DNA of 64,000 nt, from assembly GCA_017503105.1 (NCBI GenBank), contig JAFVTS010000006.1:29027-93026 (forward strand), read 5' to 3'. Numbering within the stretch: the stretch's first letter is position 1; each line of letters starts with the position of its first letter. The notes under the pieces were generated by a model. It saw nothing but the letters and a program-made list of their open reading frames with translations. It was not told the origin of the DNA and made no database searches. This document shows positions 40,772 to 49,017 of the stretch, in pieces. The translations under genes and the position numbers were made by a program. Source of the DNA: Clostridia bacterium (GTDB lineage: Bacteria > Bacillota > Clostridia > Oscillospirales > CAG-272).

Positions 40772-42571
40772 TTATGTGCTTTCAAACTGGGAGTGGTAAA
40801 GCTCGGAATAAAAGCCGCCCTTCAAAAGGAGCTCCGAGTGACGCCCCTGCTCAACGACGTCGCCGTCCCTTATGACGAGAATGTTGTCAGCCCCTACGAC
40901 CGTTGAAAGTCTGTGGGCTATAACGAAGCAGGTCTTATTCTTCATAAGTCTGATCATCGCGTCGGAGATGTCCTTTTCCGTTTTGGAATCAACGTTGGAG
41001 GTCGCCTCGTCAAGTATCAGAATATTAGAATCTATAAGCATTGCGCGGGCGATAGTGAGGAGCTGCTTTTGCCCCTTTGAGATATTTCCTCCAAGCTCCG
41101 AAATGACGGTGTCGTATCCGTCGGGAAGCCCCATAATGTAGTTATGTATCCTTGCCGCGCGGCAAGCCTCCTCGACCTCTCTTCTTCCAACGCCCTCGCG
41201 TCCGTAAGCGAGATTTTCGAATATCGTCCCGCGGAAGAGCCAGGTCTCTTGGAGAACCATCGTATACGATCTTCTCAGGCTCTCACGGGTGACGGAATAA
41301 ATATCCTGACCGTCAATGAGAATTCTGCCCGAATTTATATCGTAAAATCTCATTAAAAGGTTTATCACAGTCGTCTTTCCGGCACCCGTCGGACCCACTA
41401 TTGCGGTAACGCTGGCGGGCGGCGCCGTAAAGGAAAGGCTGTGAAGGACGGGCTTGTTTTCTTCATATCCGAAGTTGACGTTCTCAAATCTGACCTCGCC
41501 CGCCGTGATGAGAAGCGGCTTCGCGTCCTCGGGATCGGAGGGCTCGGGATGCTCGTCTATCAGTCGGAAAACGCGCTCGGACGCCGCGAGTGCCGATTGA
41601 ATATCGGCGTAAATATTAGCTATCTGATTTATGGGACCCGAGAACTTTCTTGAGAGCAGAACGAATTTTGAAAGCCCCGTTATGCTAAGTCCGCCCCCCG
41701 ACATATAAAGAAACGCGCCGACGACGTTTACGAGAGTCAGGGAGAGGTTATTGACGAAGGCAACGGACGGCCCCGCCATAGTTCCGTTTGCTTCGGCGGA
41801 TCTGTAAGCCTCGGTAGCCTCGGCGTTCTTCTTCGCGAAGTTTTCTATCACCTCGTTCTCCCTGCCGTAGGCTTTGATAGCCTTGTGCCCCGCTATCATC
41901 TCCTCGATATATCCGTTCATCTCGCCAAGGGAGGCGCTTCTCCGCCTGAAGAGCGGTCTGACTATACGCGAGATCACGTTCGTCAGTATAACGGAAAGAG
42001 GTATTGTGACGACGAAAACGAGAATTAGCTTTTTGGAAACCGTCAGCATAAGCACAAACGAATAGATCACGGTCACGACGCTCGATATGATGTTGATGAA
42101 ATCACCCGAGAGCGATTCGTTAACCGTATTTATATCGTAAGAAATGGTGCTGACAAGCTCGCCCGCTTGCTTTTTGTCAAAGAAGCCGACGGGCAGACGT
42201 ACGAGATTTTCATATACGTCGTTTCGCATCTTATTTACTATCTTTTGCGAGATAGCGACCATCAATACGGAAAGCAAGTACGATATAAGAGCAGACACGG
42301 AATAGAGTATGACCATCAGGATAAGATAATATCCGACGCTCCTCTCCGTGCCGTCGTTTGCAATAGCTCCGATTGCGGAGCCCGCGAGCGACGTGCCCGT
42401 GATGCTGAGAACGCTTGATATAACGGTCAGAACTATGGCGAAAAGAAACAGAAGCTTGTAATGCGAGATGTAGCTCCAAAGGCGCGAATATATGTACTTC
42501 ACGTCGTGCCCCTTCAGAAGGTCGCGTCCGCCCGTTCTGCCCTTCGGCTGGAATTGCGTGGGATTTTTCAT
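40772..42571 (-). CDS. ABC exporter subunit with active ATPase site (heterodimer partner 2)
   Basis: 599 residues: six transmembrane helices (about 35-330) then one nucleotide-binding domain. Walker A GPTGAGKTTVIN, Walker B ILILDEATSNVD with the catalytic Glu, H-loop IAHRLS. The signature motif is degenerate (NISKGQKQ for LSGGQ). Because its start overlaps the stop of the next gene upstream (ATGA), the two form one heterodimeric exporter of the BmrCD/TM287-288 type. The motif pattern fits: this subunit has the catalytic Glu, its partner has the good signature. Substrate unknown, possibly drugs, lipids or peptides. Confidence 0.9.
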   Translation of the reverse strand: MKNPTQFQPKGRTGGRDLLKGHDVKYIYSRLWSYISHYKLLFLFAIVLTVISSVLSITGTSLAGSAIGAIANDGTERSVGYYLILMVILYSVSALISYLLSVLMVAISQKIVNKMRNDVYENLVRLPVGFFDKKQAGELVSTISYDINTVNESLSGDFINIISSVVTVIYSFVLMLTVSKKLILVFVVTIPLSVILTNVISRIVRPLFRRRSASLGEMNGYIEEMIAGHKAIKAYGRENEVIENFAKKNAEATEAYRSAEANGTMAGPSVAFVNNLSLTLVNVVGAFLYMSGGGLSITGLSKFVLLSRKFSGPINQIANIYADIQSALAASERVFRLIDEHPEPSDPEDAKPLLITAGEVRFENVNFGYEENKPVLHSLSFTAPPASVTAIVGPTGAGKTTVINLLMRFYDINSGRILIDGQDIYSVTRESLRRSYTMVLQETWLFRGTIFENLAYGREGVGRREVEEACRAARIHNYIMGLPDGYDTVISELGGNISKGQKQLLTIARAMLIDSNILILDEATSNVDSKTEKDISDAMIRLMKNKTCFVIAHRLSTVVGADNILVIRDGDVVEQGRHSELLLKGGFYSELYHSQFEST

Positions 42572-44277
42572 ACGGCACCTCCCATCTGCACGGCGGCAAT
42601 GTCACGGTAATCGGCGCACGTCAGAAGAAGCTCCCCGTGCGTTCCCATACCGACTATGCGCCCCTCGTCAAGAACGATGATCTTGTCGGCGTCCTTAACG
42701 GATGATATTCTTTGCGCTATGATCAAAGTCGTATTTTTCGTATGTTTTTTTATGGCAGAACGCAGTTTTGCGTCTGTTTTATAATCAAGGGCACTCGACG
42801 AATCGTCAAGAATAAGTATCTCGGGGTCGCCGCACACGGCCCTCGCTACGGTAAGGCGCTGCTTCTGTCCGCCCGAGAGATTCGTGCCCGCGGTGGTGAC
42901 AGAGGAGTCCATTCCGCCCTCTTTTTGCTCTATAAAATCACTTGCCTGTGCTATGCTCGCCGCCTTGGAGAGCGCTTCGCTCCCCTCGGGTCTGAAGAAC
43001 GAGATATTATCTCCGAGGGTGCCCGAAAAGACGAAATCGTTTTGGAAAGCCACGCCGAACATAGAGTGAAGCCGCTCTTTTGGGATAGAGCGGATATCCT
43101 CGCCGCCTATCGTTATCCTGCCCGAATCGGGGTCGTAGAAGCGCAACAGAAGATTTACAAGCGTCGTTTTACCAGAGCCCGTCACACCGATTATACCGAG
43201 CGTTTCTCCCTTTCCGAGGGTGAAGCTCACGGAGTTTACGTTCGGCGTCTTTTTGTTATAAGAGAAGCTGACGTTATCAAAAACTATATAATTTCCGTCA
43301 TCCTCCTTCGGAATATCAAAGCTCGTGAGCGTGCTTTTCTCAAGAAGCACCTCCTCTATTCTCGCCGCGGACGCCATAGAGCGCGAGGCTTGAACGAAGA
43401 TGCGCGTCATCATAATCATATGGTTTAAGATTATGGTAAAGTAAGTCATAAACGCAAGAAGCTTGCCGACGGCGTCAAAGGCATAATACTTTGCCAAAAA
43501 AGCGCCGAGAAGTATTACCGCGCAAAAGCCGAGGTAGAAGAGAAAATCGTTTATCGGCTTCGTCGCGCTTACGACTCTGCCCGCCTCTATCTCCTTTTTT
43601 GCAAGCTCTTCGCTCGTTTTGCGAAAACGCTCCTTCTCGTAGTCCGTCTTTGAGAGAGCCTTTATTACTCTGATACCCGAGTGGGTTTCGTCGACGCGTC
43701 TGACAAGGGAGTCAAGTATCTTCTGCTCTTCTTTATAAAGAGGAACGGATCTTTTCGTTATGAAATAAACCGTAACGCTGACAAGCGGCAGCGTCGCTAT
43801 AAGAATGAGTGCCAGGCGCCAATCTATCGTAAGAGTTATAACGATACCGCCGATGAGCATAAGAGGCGCTTTTATCCCCATTCTCAGCATTCTTGCCATA
43901 AACGCCGTAATATTGTACGTATCCGAGGTCAGGCGCGAGATAAGCGACGGAAGACCGTATTTATCTACCGCTGCGGTATCGAGCCTTACCGTCTTTTCAA
44001 AAAGGTCAGCCCTCAGGTCGTACGCCACGGAGGCTGACGCCCTTGCCGCCGCTCGGTTGCCTATAATGTTCAGAACTAAGGTCAAAAAGGCAAAAAGAAG
44101 CATCAGGCCGCCGCTTTGTAAGACGGCGCTCCACTCCCCCGTCGGAACGTCCTCGTCCACGATGAGTGCCATCATCCTCGGAATAGCAAGCTCCGAAAAC
44201 GCCGCAAGCGACTTTGCTAAAAGCGCGAGCAGCATCATCCATTTATAAGGTTTTATATATCTTAAAAGCGTTCTCAA
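42568..44277 (-). CDS. ABC exporter subunit with degenerate ATPase site (heterodimer partner 1)
   Basis: 569 residues. Six transmembrane helices then a nucleotide-binding domain: Walker A GVTGSGKTTLV, canonical signature LSGGQKQRLTVARAV, but Walker B is ILILDDSSSALD, with Asp for the catalytic Glu, and the H-loop His is Gln (IAQRIS). The start is a TTG (44275-44277) preceded eight bases upstream by GGGGG; the next ATG would cut into the first helix. It is the first gene of the operon, only about 30 bases after a terminator hairpin. Confidence 0.88.
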   Translation of the reverse strand: MRTLLRYIKPYKWMMLLALLAKSLAAFSELAIPRMMALIVDEDVPTGEWSAVLQSGGLMLLFAFLTLVLNIIGNRAAARASASVAYDLRADLFEKTVRLDTAAVDKYGLPSLISRLTSDTYNITAFMARMLRMGIKAPLMLIGGIVITLTIDWRLALILIATLPLVSVTVYFITKRSVPLYKEEQKILDSLVRRVDETHSGIRVIKALSKTDYEKERFRKTSEELAKKEIEAGRVVSATKPINDFLFYLGFCAVILLGAFLAKYYAFDAVGKLLAFMTYFTIILNHMIMMTRIFVQASRSMASAARIEEVLLEKSTLTSFDIPKEDDGNYIVFDNVSFSYNKKTPNVNSVSFTLGKGETLGIIGVTGSGKTTLVNLLLRFYDPDSGRITIGGEDIRSIPKERLHSMFGVAFQNDFVFSGTLGDNISFFRPEGSEALSKAASIAQASDFIEQKEGGMDSSVTTAGTNLSGGQKQRLTVARAVCGDPEILILDDSSSALDYKTDAKLRSAIKKHTKNTTLIIAQRISSVKDADKIIVLDEGRIVGMGTHGELLLTCADYRDIAAVQMGGAV

Positions 44278-44305
44278 GCCGTGAGCCCCCTTTCTTCAAA
44301 ATTAC

Positions 44306-44340
44306 AAAAACCCCTCTTTCCGAAAAACGGTAAAGAGGGG
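44306..44340 (-). terminator. Terminator between the second CobW-type gene and the ABC operon
   Basis: Minus strand: CCCCTCTTT-CCG / CGG-AAAGAGGGG stem with a single mismatch, then TTTTTG. It leaves no room for a promoter before the ABC start. Confidence 0.8.
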
Positions 44341-44348
44341 CCTTAATA

Positions 44349-45290
44349 TCAATAAAACGTAGCCACCTCTTGCAGGGGTCTCTCCGCTCTCTTTGCCGAC
44401 TTTACGGTAAGAACGGGTCCCTTCGCGCGATAGAGCTTCGAATACTCCTCGGAAAGCGTGCCCTCTACGCGTATCCAATCACGCGTGGTGAGCTTAAGTC
44501 CGCAAGTGCCCTTTGCAACGACACCGCGATAGGCAATATCGTCAGCACAGCAGGTCATAATATGCCTGCCGATGGCAAAGTGCGAGTTCGGAAGGCTCTT
44601 GTCAAGCGCGACTATTCCGACGAAAGCGACCGTCTTGCCGTCGTACTTTGCAAAATCCTCGGTCATATCGCGGTAAAAGATAGCAAAATCCTCGTCCTTT
44701 ATCTCAATAACGGGCGCGTCCAGGTCGTAAGGCAAAGGGTCCTCGAAGGTATCAAACTCGATATCCCCCGCCATATCCTCGTAGCAAATATTAGCCTTTC
44801 TCGAAACGCCTCTTACGAGCTTGTGCAGCTCCATTCTGTCACGCTCGGGCGCGACTCTGTTGAAAACAGCCATCTCACAGCTCGTGAGCTTGTCGACGAC
44901 GAGCTGACGCATATTGGCGTTATACTGTAAAACCGTGGTGGAATCCGCGATAAGTATCTCCTGATATACCATCCAATCCTCGGGAAGCGCGTTATAAAAG
45001 CTGTCGAGGAGCCACATTCCGTTATACTCCACGACGATTATATCAGCCTTCGCTTCGTCAGCCTTCTGAAGAAGCGTATCACGCGTAAGCTCTGACTCCG
45101 ATTCTATCGAAGTAAAACGCACGTTCTCTCCGTAATCGGCGGGGTCGAACTCCTCCTCGCCATCCTCGCACATTATAACGAGATATTTCCTTTTTCCGTC
45201 GTTGAAATTCGGGTCACGAAGCGTCTCGGAGATAAATCTCGTCTTTCCCGCTTCGAGAAATCCCGTAAATAAATAAACCGCTCTTTCCAT
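44349..45290 (-). CDS. CobW-like P-loop GTPase fused to a TIGR03943-like C-terminal domain
   Basis: 313 residues from the ATG at 45288-45290. The P-loop is FTGFLEAGKTRF at the very N-terminus. The CxCC metal motif of CobW proteins is missing. The C-terminal part (about 200-310: KDEDFAIFYRDM, VAFVGIVALDKSLPNSHFAIGRHIMTCCADDIAYRG) looks like the OB-type domain of the TIGR03943/YcgQ family, which travels with zinc-regulated permeases. It may receive metal or act as a partner of the CobW encoded seven bases upstream. A longer TTG start (45320) overlaps that gene. Function is inference. Confidence 0.72.
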   Translation of the reverse strand: MERAVYLFTGFLEAGKTRFISETLRDPNFNDGKRKYLVIMCEDGEEEFDPADYGENVRFTSIESESELTRDTLLQKADEAKADIIVVEYNGMWLLDSFYNALPEDWMVYQEILIADSTTVLQYNANMRQLVVDKLTSCEMAVFNRVAPERDRMELHKLVRGVSRKANICYEDMAGDIEFDTFEDPLPYDLDAPVIEIKDEDFAIFYRDMTEDFAKYDGKTVAFVGIVALDKSLPNSHFAIGRHIMTCCADDIAYRGVVAKGTCGLKLTTRDWIRVEGTLSEEYSKLYRAKGPVLTVKSAKRAERPLQEVATFY

Positions 45291-45297
45291 AGGTCGA

Positions 45298-46506
45298 TCA
45301 AACTCCGAAGAGCTCCCCAATCTTTTCTTTGTCTATGCCCGCGCCGATGACGCAAAGTCTGCCCGTTACGCCTGCCGTGCCGTATCTTACGTCGGGCTCG
45401 CCCGGCACGTAATCAAAGTGAAGCCATCTGCCGTCCTCGGCGGCAACTATACCCTTTGCGCGAAGGACCATTCCGTAGCAAGAATCCTCGACGAATTCGT
45501 TAAGAATGCGCTCAAGCTCTTCGGCGGTAAATTTCTTCGTGGTCTCAACACCCCAGCTCGTGAAAACGTCGTCGGCGTGATGATGGTGATGATGCTCGTG
45601 GTCGTGGCAGCCGCAGTCACAGTCCTCACCGTGCTCGTGATGATGATGCTCGTGGTCGTGGCAGCCGCAATCGCAGTCCTCACCGTGCTCGTGGTGGTGA
45701 TGCTCGTGGTCGTGGCAGCCGCAGTCACAATCCTCGCCGTGCTCGTGATGATGATGCTCGTGGTCGTGGCAGCCGCAGTCGCAGTCCTCATCGTGCTCGT
45801 GATGATGCTCGTGGTCGTGGCAGCCGCAGTCCTCACCGTGCTCGTGGTGGTGATGCTCGTGGTGATGCTCACGGCTCTCGTCCTCAAGCTCGCGAAGCGC
45901 GTCAGCAAGGGTGTCCTTGTGCTCTATTGCCGCAAGGATGGCGGAGCCGTCAAGCTCAGCCCAAGGCGTGGTTACGATAACGGCGTTCTGATTATGCTCG
46001 CGAAGGAGCTCGACCGCCTGCGCTATTTTCTCGTCCTTTGCTCCGTCCGTGTGGGAGAGGACTATCGCGGAGGCGCTTTCTATCTGATCGTTGAAGAATT
46101 CACCGAAATTCTTCATATACATCTTGCACTTATTAACGTCTGCAACGGTGGTAAAGGTGTTGAGAACGGCATCCTTGACATCAGCGCCCCTTACGGCCTT
46201 GATAACGTCGGAGAGCTTTCCGACGCCCGAGGGCTCGATAACTACTCTGTCGGGGTGGAACTCGTCAAGCACCTTCACCAGAGCCGCGGAAAAATCACCG
46301 ACGAGCGAGCAACAGATGCAGCCCGAGTTCATCTCGGTTATCTCGATCCCCGCATCCTGAAGAAAGCCACCGTCAATGCCGATCTCACCGAATTCGTTTT
46401 CGATAAGCACGAGCTTCTCGCCCGCGTAAGCTTCCTTTATAAGCTTTTTGATAAGAGTGGTCTTTCCCGCTCCGAGAAAGCCCGAGAAAATATCTATCTT
46501 CGTCAT
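45298..46506 (-). CDS. CobW/G3E metallochaperone GTPase with a His/Cys/Asp-rich tandem repeat
   Basis: 402 residues from the ATG at 46504-46506 (AGGA seven bases upstream). P-loop GFLGAGKTT (9-17) and the metal-binding motif CICC (Cys63, Cys65, Cys66) are intact; a Walker B-like VVIEPSG follows. Residues 213-310 are almost entirely His, Glu, Asp, Cys and Gly in 18-residue repeats. After that the CobW C-terminal domain resumes. The family delivers Zn, Ni or Co to target enzymes; ZNG1/YciC-type zinc use is the most likely reading, but the metal is not shown. It has its own promoter and precedes the second CobW-like gene. Confidence 0.9.
   Translation of the reverse strand: MTKIDIFSGFLGAGKTTLIKKLIKEAYAGEKLVLIENEFGEIGIDGGFLQDAGIEITEMNSGCICCSLVGDFSAALVKVLDEFHPDRVVIEPSGVGKLSDVIKAVRGADVKDAVLNTFTTVADVNKCKMYMKNFGEFFNDQIESASAIVLSHTDGAKDEKIAQAVELLREHNQNAVIVTTPWAELDGSAILAAIEHKDTLADALRELEDESREHHHEHHHHEHGEDCGCHDHEHHHEHDEDCDCGCHDHEHHHHEHGEDCDCGCHDHEHHHHEHGEDCDCGCHDHEHHHHEHGEDCDCGCHDHEHHHHHHADDVFTSWGVETTKKFTAEELERILNEFVEDSCYGMVLRAKGIVAAEDGRWLHFDYVPGEPDVRYGTAGVTGRLCVIGAGIDKEKIGELFGV
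45577..45870 (-). repeat. 54-bp tandem repeats coding the metal-binding segment
   Basis: Three full units of 18 residues (HDHEHHHHEHGEDCDCGC; residues 247-264, 265-282, 283-300), preceded by a 17-residue and a shorter variant and followed by HDHEHHHHHH. The DNA units are nearly identical, so the array probably changes length by recombination or slippage. Confidence 0.9.
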
Positions 46507-46566
46507 CTTTTGAATCCTGCGTTCCGAAGGCGCTCGGAACATCTCCTTATATTTTTTTACCTTTAT

Positions 46567-46595
46567 ATTATAGTATAATTAACGTCGAAAGTCAA
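46567..46595 (-). promoter_or_regulatory. Promoter and possible operator of the CobW pair
   Basis: Minus strand: TTGACT, a 17-base spacer, TATAAT. The -10 box is one arm of a palindrome, ATTATA-G-TATAAT (46567-46579), a possible site for a metal-sensing repressor. Confidence 0.6.
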
Positions 46596-46615
46596 TAAAA
46601 AGAAAAAATTTAACA

Positions 46616-47443
46616 TTATTTTTCCCTTGATGCGCGTCTGTATTCCCTCGGGCTTTGCGAAAACGCCCTCTTGAAGCTTTTAGAGAAATAATTATAATCG
46701 GAAATACCGCTGCGCTTTGCCACCTCGTTTACGGGAAGATCGGTATTCTTCAAGAGCTCGCAGGCGAAGGCAAGACGCCTTTTCTTTATGTATTCCGCAG
46801 GGGTAGTGTCAAAATATCTTTTAAACACGTTATAGATCTCGCCGTGCGAGATGCGCAGCTTATAGCAAATCCTCTTGACGGAAAGATCGCCGCCGATGTT
46901 CTCCGTGATATACGCGTCTAACTTAACATTCAGAGGAGAATCGTCGGTGCTTATCAGGGATCTCAGATATTCATACCCCGTGCAGGCGTCGAGAATATGC
47001 ACGGCGGACTCTATTTTTTCGCTTTCAAAGGTCTTGAGCGCGCCGTAAGCGGAAAGCAGTCTTTCTCTCTGCTCCTCCCCAACGGTCTTTAAAAACCTCG
47101 AAAAGCGCTCCGAGTTTTCCGACCGTATCTGTCCTACGACGATATAACCTATTATAGTATCGCCGTAAAAGACGGGAGAGACGCATTCCCTGAGCCCCGC
47201 GTGACAGGTATAGGAATACTGCTTTTTCGTTCTCTTGCAAGTTAAAACGGCGAGTCGGTCGCACTCCGCGCACCTTGCGTCAAGCTCGGGGTCGCTCCGC
47301 ACCAAGGCGCAAAAATCCGAAAGCCTTGCGGGGTAATAGCAAAGCTCGTGCTCGGAGCTGTCCCAAAAGCATATCTTCATTCCCGTCAGATTGTAAAAAT
47401 GCTTCAGAAGCTCACTCAGCTTTTCTACGTTATATCCCTTCAT
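46616..47443 (-). CDS. AraC-family regulator with an N-terminal PocR domain
   Basis: 275 residues. The N-terminal PocR domain (about 5-165) has the characteristic cysteines (LDARCAECDRLAVLTC, YTCHAGLRECVSPV) and ends in GYIVVGQIRSE. The C-terminal AraC helix-turn-helix pair (about 185-270) is complete. In the founding protein, PocR senses propanediol; members often control sugar or polyol use. It is divergent from the sugar cassette at 47544, with overlapping promoters, so it is very probably its regulator. Confidence 0.88.
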   Translation of the reverse strand: MKGYNVEKLSELLKHFYNLTGMKICFWDSSEHELCYYPARLSDFCALVRSDPELDARCAECDRLAVLTCKRTKKQYSYTCHAGLRECVSPVFYGDTIIGYIVVGQIRSENSERFSRFLKTVGEEQRERLLSAYGALKTFESEKIESAVHILDACTGYEYLRSLISTDDSPLNVKLDAYITENIGGDLSVKRICYKLRISHGEIYNVFKRYFDTTPAEYIKKRRLAFACELLKNTDLPVNEVAKRSGISDYNYFSKSFKRAFSQSPREYRRASREK

Positions 47444-47465
47444 TTTGATCCTCTTTCGTACAAAA

Positions 47466-47494
47466 TTACCATATTTACGAATTTATTATACTAT
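47466..47494 (+). promoter_or_regulatory. Promoter of the sugar cassette
   Basis: TTACCA, a 17-base spacer, TACTAT; weak elements, as expected for an activated promoter. It overlaps the divergent regulator promoter. Confidence 0.45.
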
Positions 47495-47513
47495 AACTCA
47501 GGAAAAAAATCAA
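47485..47513 (-). promoter_or_regulatory. Promoter of the PocR-AraC regulator
   Basis: Minus strand: TTGATT, a 17-base spacer, TATAAT. Confidence 0.65.
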
Positions 47514-47543
47514 GTAAAATAAAATAGTAAGGAGAATTTTAAT

Positions 47544-49013
47544 ATGAATTTTTTATCAATAGACGTCGGAACGACGCTTTGTAAATGTCAGCTCTTCTCG
47601 GAGAGCGGAGAGATCCTTGAATACCTTGCCGAGGAATACGCATTTCTGAAGATGGACGGAAAAAACTACGTAAACGTCGACGAGATGAAGGAAAAGCTCT
47701 TTTCAATGATAAAGAGCGTCGGTGAAAAACACGAAATATCGAGTATCGCCGTTTCCACCCTCGGCGAGTCCTTCGTCCTTCTTGATAAGGACGAAAACGT
47801 TCTTTTTTATCCAATGCTCTACACCGACCCGCGCGGTGCCAAAGAGGCGGAATACGTTTCGGAGCTGCTCGGGGCAGATGCGGTATTCCGCATTACGGGA
47901 ACCGTGCCGCACAGTATGTACTCGCTCTCAAAGCTTCTGATGATAAAAAACGACTACCCCGACATATACGAAAAAGCCGAGCACGCTATGCTGATGTGCG
48001 ATTACGTCGGCTTCCTTCTTACGGGTGAGCGCGTGATAGACTACTCCCTTGCCGCAAGGACGGGCGCGTTTGACGTAAACGCTCTGTGCTTCTCCGATGA
48101 GATCCTTTCGCCCCTCGGAATAGAAAAATCGCTCTTCTCCGAGCCGAAAAGAGCGGGCAGCACCGTAGCGCCCTTGAAAAAGGACGTGTGCGAGAGGCTC
48201 GGCCTTCGCTCCGTGCCCACGCTCGTCCTCGGCTCACACGACCAGGTATGCACGACCCTCGGCGCGGGAGCTCTTGACTCAGGTGACGCCGTGGACGGGC
48301 TTGGTACCGTCGAATGCATAACCGTGCTCTTTGATAAAGCGGACGCGGACGTAAGGATGGGTATGGCGGGCTACCCCGTCGTTCCCTTTGCCAAGGAGGG
48401 GCTCTTCTGCACTTATATGCTGAACTACTCTGCGGGCTCGTCCGTTAATTGGATAAGAAAAAATATAATGCACGGCTACTCGGGAGAAGAAGAGGATTTC
48501 TTCGCATATATGGAGAAAAATATGCCGAGTGAGCCGAGCGGACTTTTAACGCTGCCCTATCTCGGCGGTGCGGCGACCCCCTATCAGGACATTGACGCAA
48601 GAGGCGCCGTCATAGGCATCAGCACGGAAACGACTGACGCCGAGCTCTATCGCTCGCTCCTTGAAGGCACGGCGATGGAGATGCGCCTGAACGCCGAATT
48701 CGTGAAGGATCACGGCATCACGCTCAAGAGTGCCGTTGCAACGGGTGGCGGCGCAAACTCAAAATCCTGGATAAAAATCAAGGCAGACGTACAGAATATT
48801 CCGATAAAGGTTTTAAGATCGTCCGAGGGAGGGCTTTGCGGCTGCGCTATGCTTCAAGCCACGGCGCTCGGTCGTGCGCGCGACCTTTACGAGGCGCGGG
48901 ATATCTTCGTTAAGTACGCGGGCAATACCCTGCCCGACGCCGCTCGGCACGCATCGTACGAGGAGCAATATCAAAGATACAAAAAAATTTATAAAGCTAT
49001 AAAGGAGATTTAA
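47544..49013 (+). CDS. FGGY-family carbohydrate kinase
   Basis: 489 residues. N-terminal phosphate loop FLSIDVGTTLCKCQLF, mid-section MCDYVGFLLTGE, and the ATP-binding GGGANSKSWIKIKADVQN near residue 400. FGGY kinases act on xylulose, fuculose, rhamnulose, ribulose, glycerol and others; the sequence does not settle which. The next two genes are a fucose-isomerase-like protein and a class II aldolase, so a ketose made by the isomerase is the likely substrate. AAGGAG nine bases before the ATG; first gene of the cassette. Confidence 0.88.
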   Translation: MNFLSIDVGTTLCKCQLFSESGEILEYLAEEYAFLKMDGKNYVNVDEMKEKLFSMIKSVGEKHEISSIAVSTLGESFVLLDKDENVLFYPMLYTDPRGAKEAEYVSELLGADAVFRITGTVPHSMYSLSKLLMIKNDYPDIYEKAEHAMLMCDYVGFLLTGERVIDYSLAARTGAFDVNALCFSDEILSPLGIEKSLFSEPKRAGSTVAPLKKDVCERLGLRSVPTLVLGSHDQVCTTLGAGALDSGDAVDGLGTVECITVLFDKADADVRMGMAGYPVVPFAKEGLFCTYMLNYSAGSSVNWIRKNIMHGYSGEEEDFFAYMEKNMPSEPSGLLTLPYLGGAATPYQDIDARGAVIGISTETTDAELYRSLLEGTAMEMRLNAEFVKDHGITLKSAVATGGGANSKSWIKIKADVQNIPIKVLRSSEGGLCGCAMLQATALGRARDLYEARDIFVKYAGNTLPDAARHASYEEQYQRYKKIYKAIKEI

Positions 49014-49017
49014 AACT

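Noticed and set aside
45577-45870. Regular direct repeats that might be read as CRISPR
   Set aside because: The repeats are contiguous without unique spacers and code in frame for metal-binding residues.
45418-46578. 386-codon plus-strand frame full of Val, Met, Leu and Ala
   Set aside because: It is the reverse reading of the His/Cys repeat in the CobW gene; the apparent membrane-like repeats are a codon artefact.
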